Shown: positions 58,458 to 64,000 of the stretch, in pieces
Position numbering within the stretch: position 1 is the first letter of the stretch
Layout of the letters: every line of letters starts with the position of its first letter
Source: Lachnospiraceae bacterium AC2031
GTDB lineage: Bacteria > Bacillota > Clostridia > Lachnospirales > Lachnospiraceae
Length of the DNA: 64,000 bases
Direction of reading: 5' to 3'
NCBI GenBank assembly: GCA_000687975.1
Contig: JIAB01000001.1
Location: 1,488,001-1,552,000 of the forward strand
Translations under genes and position numbers: made by a program
The notes under the pieces: model-generated
Seen by the model: the letters and a program-made list of their open reading frames with translations, nothing else
Database searches by the model: none
Told to the model about the DNA's origin: nothing

Positions 58458-59153
58458 TTAATGGCTGCCCAAAACAATGATGTATATGATACTAATTAAA
58501 TTAACTCCACCATGTATAATCATAGGAACTATCATGTGTTTTCTTTTCTGATAACCAAAGATGCATACAAGTCCAAGCACAAAGGAATATCCAAAATTAT
58601 ACCAGTCAAGTAACCCAAAGAGCATATTGAATAGCAAAAGTGCCGTAATCTCTCCAAATACTGACCCACAGAATTTTTTCGCGAATCCCCTGTAATATAT
58701 TTCCTTGCAAATTCCACTCACAAAGACCAGTGCGATTACATAAAGAACGGTTATTCCTACTCCCATCTTTTCATCTTCTACAAAAGCAAGTTCTGTGCGG
58801 CCTTTATATATAGGCAAAGAAAGAAGACTTAACAGGCTGGCTGCAATTGCGAGTATCACACCCCAAAGAATATCACCGCCAAGAGTCTCTCTTTCGTATA
58901 TTTCCTTTTTAAGACTGATTCCATTTGCCTTATAAAGAAGCAGCGCACTTGGAAAAAGGACAAGATTTGCAAATATAAATGTAAAAGCAAATATCCATCT
59001 ATTAGCCTGTACATAACTAGCTATATCAAGCAGATTCATTCCCGGCTTATAGAACCTAAGCGCATTTACCATTTCAAAATTGGCAATAAAAAGTGTCAAC
59101 ACAGTGGTAATTGTTAATGCCTTTCCAGCATTCTTGATATCATTTTCTTTCAT
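58458..59153 (-). CDS. CPBP-family intramembrane protein (Abi/CAAX-protease-like)
   Basis: A 231-residue polytopic membrane protein. The family motif 1, usually EExxxR, reads KEIYYRG here, so the first Glu is replaced by Lys and proteolytic activity is doubtful. FGLLDWYNFGYSFVLGLV and a C-terminal MIIHGGVNLI give the remaining conserved His/Asn positions. The start at 59153 follows AGGAGG. It lies 12 bases before the Crp/Fnr-type gene in the same transcript, so they may form one regulatory unit. Confidence 0.8.
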   Translation of the reverse strand: MKENDIKNAGKALTITTVLTLFIANFEMVNALRFYKPGMNLLDIASYVQANRWIFAFTFIFANLVLFPSALLLYKANGISLKKEIYERETLGGDILWGVILAIAASLLSLLSLPIYKGRTELAFVEDEKMGVGITVLYVIALVFVSGICKEIYYRGFAKKFCGSVFGEITALLLFNMLFGLLDWYNFGYSFVLGLVCIFGYQKRKHMIVPMIIHGGVNLISIIYIIVLGSH

Positions 59154-59302
59154 GATGTCACCTCCTGAAAGAAACAATACCATTACATTATATTATTCGC
59201 ATTGACATATGATAAGATTCGAAAATTAGATATTATTGAAATTAACGTTATATTTATTATTTTTTTGCTGTATTTACTCATTAGTCATTCCTGTTTAAAT
59301 AT

Positions 59303-60136
59303 TTATTTGAGGTCTATAATCACGACCTCTGGATGATTAAAGAATCTTGGTGCTATGGTACTCTCTCTTGCCAGCCCACGGCTGACTTCCATTATTCCGC
59401 CATTCGAAAGTGTATAAGTACCATTTACATATTCTGCCATCAGGCCCTGATCAGGAGCATATACTCCCTTATTTAAAAATGGTATTCTTATCTGACCGGC
59501 ATGAGCATGCCCACAAACAACAAGATCAAAATCATATTTTTCGTATACATCAACCTTTTCCGGACGATGTGATACAAGAATCCTCACATGAGATTCATCC
59601 GTTTTAGAAAAAGCTTCATCAATCTGTTTAGTCCACTGCTCCATAGTCATATCATTTGGATCATCAACTCCGCAGATATCAAGTGCACTTCCGTTAATGG
59701 TTACTGTCTCGCAGTCACCAGCAAGAACATGAACGCCTATGGAGTCCATATATTCTTTCATCTCATCAGCTCTATGGCTCCAGTATTCATGATTACCTGT
59801 AACATAATAGCATGGATACTTCTTAACAAGATTCTCCATAAGAAGCTTTGCATTCTTGTCCTTTAAAACATCATCAAATATATCACCGGCTAAAAGTATT
59901 ATATCCGGATGTTCCTTGTCAATTCTCTTTATAAGCCAGTTCTGATCCTTGCCATAATAGCAGGAATGAACATCAGTTATAAGCGCTATTCTTACACCCG
60001 TCCCTGAATCCTTCAACAGTTCAAGTTCCATTCTCTCTGTTACCGGAACCCATGACCACAGAGTCCAGACAATAAAAAAGATAAGGACTATCAAAAAGCC
60101 CTTTCTTATTTTCGGTTTATCATTTTTCTTCTTCAT
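59303..60136 (-). CDS. Membrane-anchored metallophosphoesterase (YkuE-like)
   Basis: A 277-residue calcineurin-like phosphoesterase. One N-terminal helix (about 14-31) precedes the catalytic domain. The five metal motifs are complete: TDVHSCYYG, GDIFDD, GNHEYW, VSHRPE and GHAHAGQ. YkuE-type enzymes in Firmicutes hydrolyse phosphodiesters of lipids or nucleotides at the envelope. The gene is transcribed alone. The 278 bases upstream are AT-rich and hold nothing I can name. Confidence 0.93.
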   Translation of the reverse strand: MKKKNDKPKIRKGFLIVLIFFIVWTLWSWVPVTERMELELLKDSGTGVRIALITDVHSCYYGKDQNWLIKRIDKEHPDIILLAGDIFDDVLKDKNAKLLMENLVKKYPCYYVTGNHEYWSHRADEMKEYMDSIGVHVLAGDCETVTINGSALDICGVDDPNDMTMEQWTKQIDEAFSKTDESHVRILVSHRPEKVDVYEKYDFDLVVCGHAHAGQIRIPFLNKGVYAPDQGLMAEYVNGTYTLSNGGIMEVSRGLARESTIAPRFFNHPEVVIIDLK

Positions 60137-60414
60137 AATAATCTATTAGATTTCTCTTTCTTAACCTTTTCATTTTCAAGCTTTATCAATGCTATCTCCT
60201 ATACATATTATTCTGTAATATAACATACGCTTATTCTAACATAATCATTAACGAAATCAACAAAACAACATTAAAATCAGATCAAAAACACATTAGAAAA
60301 TATTTTTTTCTAAGTAGTCAAAAAATTAGCTGAACTAACCATATATTCCAAAAAACGTTTTCATGCTTTTGAATGGATGTGCTCGAATGATGATTGGAAG
60401 AATGTGAATTTAGA

Positions 60415-60645
60415 TTAGTGAGGCTTATAAAAATTTTTAGTGTCTCTATCATATACCAAATCTGGCACTTCATCAGTTTCAATCACATCAAAATGAATCA
60501 TGTCACAAAGAACTCGCACAAAATTGTCTTCTTGAATATCACAGATTTTTTCAGCTTGTATTATATTTTTATTCAACTCTGAAAAACTAATATTTCCGCC
60601 ACATATTTTTGTGTCATGCTTATAATACTCAATTTCAATTATCAT
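60415..60645 (-). CDS. Hypothetical protein (76 aa)
   Basis: A 76-residue acidic protein beginning MIIEIEYYKHDTKICGGNIS, with LVYDRDTKNFYKPH at the end. The composition is normal for a real cytosolic protein, and it is the only likely frame in this stretch. The ribosome site is weak (GAGAAATG overlaps the start), so confidence is moderate. Array 4 lies directly upstream. No family is recognised. Confidence 0.55.
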   Translation of the reverse strand: MIIEIEYYKHDTKICGGNISFSELNKNIIQAEKICDIQEDNFVRVLCDMIHFDVIETDEVPDLVYDRDTKNFYKPH

Positions 60646-60700
60646 TTCTCACACCAATAATTCTTTTTCTAAACAATTCAGAGATATATTTCAATGCCTC

Positions 60701-61108
60701 CGGCAACAATTATTAGCTCTTTCACTCATTTGTGTTGCCTTTTCTCTATCTCAGAGACATTATTTCAGTGCCTCTAGCAACAATTCTCTGCTATTTCAGC
60801 CATTTTTGTTGCTTTTCTCACTCTCTCGAGCTATAATTCAGTGCCTCTAGCAACAATTCTCTGCTATTTCGGCCATTTTTGTTGCTTTTCTCACTCTCTC
60901 GAGCTATAATTCAGCCCCTTCAGCAACAATTCTCTGCTATTTCGGCCATTTTTGTTGCTTTTCTCACTCTCTCGAGCTATAATTCAGCCCCTTCAGCAAC
61001 AATTCTCTGCTATTTCGGCCATTTTTGTTGCTTTCCTCACTCTCCACAGCAATATTTCAACCTTTTCAGCAACAATTTTAAGCTATTTCACCTATTTTTG
61101 TTGCTCTC
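60701..61108. repeat. 73-bp tandem array 4, six units
   Basis: Units start at 60701, 60775, 60848, 60921, 60994 and 61067, giving periods of 74 and then 73 four times. Units 2-5 are almost identical (AGCAACAATTCTCTGCTATT then CCATTTTTGTTGCTTTTCTC); 1 and 6 are diverged. Linkers carry CTCTCGAGCTATAATTCAG. It fills most of the 589-base gap 60646-61234, with a terminator and a degenerate leader-like element making up the rest. Confidence 0.95.
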
Positions 61109-61114
61109 AAAAAT

Positions 61115-61149
61115 GTGTACCTCCGATGTATTTGTTATCGTAGGTACAC
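61115..61149 (-). terminator. Terminator after the radical SAM gene
   Basis: GTGTACCTcCGAT pairs with ATCGtAGGTACAC. The minus strand continues into ATTTTTGAG. It lies 86 bases downstream of the radical SAM gene, just before array 4. Confidence 0.8.
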
Positions 61150-61170
61150 TTTACAATAGATTTTTTAATT

Positions 61171-61218
61171 CTTGGGTAATGTTGTTGTGAAATCGCCAAA
61201 TGTTGTTGTGACGATTTT
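61171..61218 (-). other. Degenerate leader-like element with two CACAACAACATT repeats
   Basis: On the minus strand TCACAACAACATT occurs twice, 21 bases apart. The second copy continues ACCCAAGAATT, like TCACAACAGAATTACCACATAAGAAT of the small-gene leader at 54573. No small gene follows. Confidence 0.4.
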
Positions 61219-61234
61219 AGATTAAATAAATAGA

Positions 61235-61894
61235 CTAGTTTTCGAAAGGTCTTACTCTTAATGTAACACCCAGTTCATCGCATATTTCCTGACATTTCTG
61301 TATTTTATCTTCAGGCATGACTTGTTCAACTACTGTCATGACCACATTTGGAACATACCTCTTGGCCAGAACTGCAAACTCCTTAAGAGCTTCATAAGAC
61401 TCGATGCCGAATCTTGAGCGAGTCAGCTCCAGAAACTCTTCAGCGTTTGGTGCATTTAGCGAGATTGAGATGGTATCAACTTTTCCGCTGAGTTCCGGTG
61501 TAACATCACGGCCATAAATCAGGTTAGCAAGTCCTATGGTATTTACCCTAACCTTCAGTTCTGGATACTTCTGCTTTAATACACCGATCACAGCACAAAC
61601 ATCCTCAAGTCTTTCCAGTGGTTCACCGTATCCACAGAATACCAGCTCATTTATAACGCTCAGATCATACTGAGAAAAAAGCTCAAGAACAGTATCTACA
61701 TCAGGCTCTCCTTCTTTAAGCCAGAGTTCGTTACCCTCCTCAACTTCCTTAGTATGGCGCAGACAGAATACGCAGTTGCAAGGACATTTGTTTGTCATGT
61801 TAACGTATATATTCTTACCTGTCAGGTCTCCGCTTTTTGAAATATCAAGATATCCTTCGCTACCAACAGCTCCGGTTACAGTATAAAGAATCAT
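61235..61894 (-). CDS. Radical SAM protein of the TatD-associated type
   Basis: A 219-residue radical SAM enzyme. The cluster motif CPCNCVFC (CxxxCxxC) follows IYVNMTNK. The SAM-binding region ELVFCGYGEPLERL and VRVNTIGLANL match the TatD-linked radical SAM group, whose members stand beside or are fused to TatD nucleases; no tatD is visible here. The reaction is unknown. It starts two bases after the pyridoxal kinase gene and is co-transcribed with it. Confidence 0.85.
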   Translation of the reverse strand: MILYTVTGAVGSEGYLDISKSGDLTGKNIYVNMTNKCPCNCVFCLRHTKEVEEGNELWLKEGEPDVDTVLELFSQYDLSVINELVFCGYGEPLERLEDVCAVIGVLKQKYPELKVRVNTIGLANLIYGRDVTPELSGKVDTISISLNAPNAEEFLELTRSRFGIESYEALKEFAVLAKRYVPNVVMTVVEQVMPEDKIQKCQEICDELGVTLRVRPFEN

Positions 61895-61896
61895 AA

Positions 61897-62727
61897 TTAA
61901 ACCTCCAAAAGATCTTTCATATACATCTCAAAGCAGAGTCCCCAATGAGACGGAACATGATTATCTTCACAATACTTTATACATTTTGAAGCGAACTCAG
62001 CAGCCTTCTTGACCGAATCATAGAAGCTGTGTCCGTTCATGTACATTCCAGCGATAACAGAGCTTATGATATCTCCTGTACCACTTCTGTCCTCTCCGAT
62101 CCTGTCCACCATAACGATCTGAGGATCTTCGCCCTTACTATAGATATAGTTCATTATCTGTTTCTTGTGAAATGGAATTCCTGTAACCACAATGTGATCA
62201 GGACCCTTTGCAGAAAGCTCGACGCACATGTCATGCAGATCGTCTACGCTGAATTTTCCATTTCCGAAATCCTTATCAAGAAGCGTGCATAGCTCTGTAA
62301 GATTTGGAGTAAGGATATTAGCGTAACCAACCAGTTCCTTCATCTTCTCACACATTTCAGGAGTATATGTCTTGTAAAGCTGTCCATAATCTCCCATAAC
62401 AGGATCGATAAGGATCACAGATTTATCCGTCTTAAATGTCTGAATAAAATCTGTAACTATATCAACCTGTTCCTTAGAACCGAGGAATCCCGTTGCGATT
62501 CCGTCGAATTCCATATTCAGATTTTTATATGTCTGAATGTAGTCCCTCATCTTTGGGGTATAGTCATCAAAGAAATACTCAGGGAACTGTGTATGTGTCG
62601 ATAAGATTGCTGTAGGTATAGTAACCGCCTGTATCTTCATGACTGATATAATTGGTGCCATTACAGCTATGGAGCATCTTCCAAAGCCTGTAACGTCATT
62701 TATTAGCGCCATTTTTTTCTGTTGCAT
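61897..62727 (-). CDS. pdxY: Pyridoxal/pyridoxamine kinase (ribokinase-like)
   Basis: A 276-residue kinase that phosphorylates vitamin B6 forms for PLP salvage. The N-terminal INDVTGFGRCSIAVMAPIIS and IPTAILSTHTQFP are family signatures. VILIDPVMGD and ANILTPNLTE hold the substrate site, and DRSGTGDIISS has the catalytic Asp. AGGAAG lies upstream of the ATG. It lies 17 bases after the preceding hypothetical gene. The assignment to PdxY rather than another B6/HMP kinase is by overall pattern. Confidence 0.88.
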   Translation of the reverse strand: MQQKKMALINDVTGFGRCSIAVMAPIISVMKIQAVTIPTAILSTHTQFPEYFFDDYTPKMRDYIQTYKNLNMEFDGIATGFLGSKEQVDIVTDFIQTFKTDKSVILIDPVMGDYGQLYKTYTPEMCEKMKELVGYANILTPNLTELCTLLDKDFGNGKFSVDDLHDMCVELSAKGPDHIVVTGIPFHKKQIMNYIYSKGEDPQIVMVDRIGEDRSGTGDIISSVIAGMYMNGHSFYDSVKKAAEFASKCIKYCEDNHVPSHWGLCFEMYMKDLLEV

Positions 62728-62744
62728 TTTAATACTTCCTCTGT

Positions 62745-63203
62745 TTATGCTGTAGCATACTTCTCTATAAATGCATTAAAGTTGTCCTTATGGTATGGGA
62801 AATCCTTCTCGTCAACTCTTGCATATAATTTATGAGACTTACCATCTCTAGTATCTATAGAAATTCTCTTAACCTTTGAATTGAGTAATGCGAATTTCTT
62901 AACTGTAATCTTATCAATATTTTCAGCAGGTATAAAGATACAATTCTCTTTATCAAGGCTCATCTTAGATGGGCTTGCTAATGAAACCATTCCACTGAAT
63001 GCTCCTGCTTTAAGATAGAACATTACTAAACCTTTTTCAGTTGCATTTATCAATAATCCATCATATGGATATTCCATTCCTGCAGCAGCACCGCTAACCT
63101 TCTCTTTGTCCTGACAAGCTACGAAGAAAAGATTCTCATTTCCTAATCCGTTAACGCTTGCAAATAATGCCTTTACCTTTTCGATATTGTTAAACTCTTC
63201 CAT
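62745..63203 (-). CDS. Hypothetical PH-like protein (152 aa)
   Basis: A 152-residue cytosolic protein, mostly beta with a C-terminal helix (YHKDNFNAFIEKYA). The pattern of strands (GLLINATEKGLVMFYLKAG, CIFIPAENIDKITVKKF, KRISIDTRDGKSHKLYAR) resembles a bacterial PH-like domain. The start at 63203 follows AGGAG; the longer frame crosses the terminator at 63224. It is first in the run pdxY-radical SAM. Function unknown. Confidence 0.78.
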   Translation of the reverse strand: MEEFNNIEKVKALFASVNGLGNENLFFVACQDKEKVSGAAAGMEYPYDGLLINATEKGLVMFYLKAGAFSGMVSLASPSKMSLDKENCIFIPAENIDKITVKKFALLNSKVKRISIDTRDGKSHKLYARVDEKDFPYHKDNFNAFIEKYATA

Positions 63204-63223
63204 ATCTGTTACTCCTTGTATGT

Positions 63224-63265
63224 AAAAAAAATTAGAGTGTTTTGTCTCTTGCAAAACACCCTAAT
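63224..63265 (-). terminator. Terminator of small membrane-protein gene 3
   Basis: ATTAGAGTGTTTTG (63231-63244) pairs with CAAAACACCCTAAT (63252-63265), with one G-U or mismatch position. The minus strand continues into eight T. Confidence 0.92.
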
Positions 63266-63304
63266 ATTATATCAAGGTTATTCATTTTTCAATCATAAGA
63301 TATA

Positions 63305-63538
63305 TTAAGTAACTACTTCGTTCTTCTTTGCTTCTTTATCTTTCTTTGCGCCAAAGTAATTCATGCAGAAGATAATTGTTTCAAATACTGCAAGACTTGA
63401 AGCCTCACCAAGCAGATGACTATCTGCTGAAACAATACCAACTATTGTTGCCATTACACATACTACTAGTCCTATAATTGCGAGTCCGCTCACAACCTGT
63501 CTTGCATTTAAAACTACTTCTTTCTTTGTATCCTTCAT
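63305..63538 (-). CDS. Small membrane protein 3 of a three-member set
   Basis: A 77-residue protein beginning MKDTKKEVVLNARQ, with two hydrophobic segments, the motif DSHLLGEASSLA between them and the tail KKDKEAKKNEVVT. It is clearly related to the 41627 product (KKEVV, GEAS, KKNEV in the same order). The start is the ATG after GGAGGATATAACA. It is a single-gene unit with the conserved leader upstream and a strong terminator downstream. Confidence 0.82.
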   Translation of the reverse strand: MKDTKKEVVLNARQVVSGLAIIGLVVCVMATIVGIVSADSHLLGEASSLAVFETIIFCMNYFGAKKDKEAKKNEVVT

Positions 63539-63670
63539 TGTTATATCCTCCATCATCTTATTATTTATTTCTGTGATTCGTTCGTGTCTCTTTATTTGAT
63601 GATTGAATGATACAACAACCGTTATACTTATATAGAAAATCTGTTGTGAATGGATAAAATGATGTCGCAA
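63539..63670 (-). promoter_or_regulatory. Conserved about 130-bp leader, copy 3
   Basis: This copy contains ATTCACAACAGATTTTC, ATATAAGTATAAC, GTTGTTGTATCATTCAATC, ACGAACGAATCACAGAAAT and ATGGAGGATATAACAATG. It also shares GCGACATC at its far end with copy 1. Confidence 0.75.
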
Positions 63671-63679
63671 ATTGAAATA

Positions 63680-63871
63680 TCACTTTACACCTATCACTGT
63701 TTGGGTAGAACAATCAATAAAATATGTTTCAAAAGCAACCGCTAATACATCATCCAAGTTTTCCTTAATTCTTTTTCCAGAACTTACTACAACCGGAAGC
63801 GTTAATTCATCCCAAACTATATAATACTGATCATCATCATTCAGATTTAATACATCAGAATATTTATGCAT
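63680..63871 (-). CDS. Hypothetical protein (63 aa)
   Basis: A 63-residue acidic protein starting MHKYSDVLNLNDDDQYYIVWDE, with TLPVVVSSGKRIKENLDDVLAVAFETYFID after it. GGGTAAAGAA before the ATG is a weak ribosome site. It begins 20 bases after the preceding partial gene, so the two may be co-transcribed. Its form is like small immunity-type proteins, but no family is recognised. Confidence 0.6.
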   Translation of the reverse strand: MHKYSDVLNLNDDDQYYIVWDELTLPVVVSSGKRIKENLDDVLAVAFETYFIDCSTQTVIGVK

Positions 63872-63891
63872 TTCTTTACCCGATAAAGATG

Positions 63892-64000
63892 CTAGTCACA
63901 AATATAAAACTCAAGAAGATAGAATTCATTTCCTTTTTGTAAAAGGCGACAAGTACTCCACAAATATCCATAAGAAGCATACGTTCCATCTGCCCATATA
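63892..64000 (-). CDS. Partial protein, C-terminal end, paralogue of the 53748 product
   Basis: An open frame enters at the window edge and ends in TAG at 63892. The visible 35 residues end LLQKGNEFYLLEFYICD, which aligns with LKKGDELVMIEFYACD at the end of the 134-residue protein encoded at 53748. The N-terminal part lies outside the window. The frame is too short to exceed normal ORF filters but has a clear relative. Confidence 0.65.
   Translation of the reverse strand, partial: IWADGTYASYGYLWSTCRLLQKGNEFYLLEFYICD

Noticed and set aside
45881-61108. The tandem arrays as CRISPR arrays
   Set aside because: There are no short identical repeats with unique spacers: the linkers repeat too, unit length is 73 bp and no cas gene is present.
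45881-61108. The arrays as integron attC sites
   Set aside because: The arms AGCAACA/TGTTGCT do not fit the RYYYAAC/GTTRRRY core rule, no gene cassettes stand between units, and no integrase is seen.
60879-61190. Plus-strand open frames in array 4 (63 and 103 codons)
   Set aside because: Same cause as in array 1: repeated T-rich sequence, no start site, no conserved product.

Overview
The window looks like chromosomal DNA of a low-GC, Gram-positive anaerobe of the Lachnospiraceae (a Butyrivibrio or Pseudobutyrivibrio relative is my best guess). The reasons are AGGAGG-type ribosome binding sites, a monoderm envelope gene set (MurJ, VanW/G5 protein, choline-binding-type repeats fused to an L,D-transpeptidase, lipoproteins with TEATTEA-like linkers), an NfnAB-type flavin/iron-sulfur pair, a PPi-type phosphofructokinase and DUF3021/LytTR operons. 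The genus assignment is inference; no rRNA gene is present.

Region 1 (1-17 kb) is a co-directional minus-strand block of housekeeping and envelope genes: nfnA-nfnB, murJ, a DUF815 AAA+ ATPase, nth, a 36-residue membrane peptide missed by length filters, a VanW/G5 protein, an AIR-synthase-like protein, ppk1 overlapping a PhoR-like histidine kinase, a GerMN lipoprotein and a truncated comEC. tRNA-Ser(CGA) and an L,D-transpeptidase lie upstream. Region 2 (17-26.5 kb) holds two plus-strand envelope genes, tRNA-Asp and tRNA-Leu, an FtsX-type ABC exporter, a DUF3021/LytTR/DUF3021-like operon and a response regulator/kinase pair. Region 3 (26.5-40.9 kb) is a series of small regulator-plus-target modules: rtcB with a Cys-rich partner behind an apparent attenuator, GNAT, AraC/GyrI, PPi-PFK, MerR with a serine hydrolase, a CoA-transferase, a YtrA-like GntR with an ABC transporter, TetR with an alpha/beta hydrolase, and a TPR-GGDEF protein. 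Region 4 (41-64 kb) is accessory in character: many small, solitary, acidic or membrane proteins (several resembling orphan immunity proteins), a second copy of the FtsX-type ABC exporter, and long T-rich intergenic tandem arrays.

The observations most worth following are these. (i) A 25-codon leader ORF with its own consensus promoter and a strong terminator precedes the rtcB operon, which implies ribosome-dependent attenuation of an RNA-repair system. (ii) Four intergenic arrays, up to 15 kb apart, are built of units that each contain an AGCAACA...TGTTGCT inverted repeat and recur at 73 bp almost without exception, although their sequences have diverged. (iii) Three small membrane-protein genes share about 130 bp of upstream sequence more strongly than they share protein sequence, and each ends in its own terminator. 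(iv) The two paralogous ABC exporter operons, 26 kb apart, carry the same 9-6-9 operator and flanking box at the same distance from the ATPase start, and a response regulator lies next to one of them.

All calls come from reading the sequence. No database search or folding program was run.
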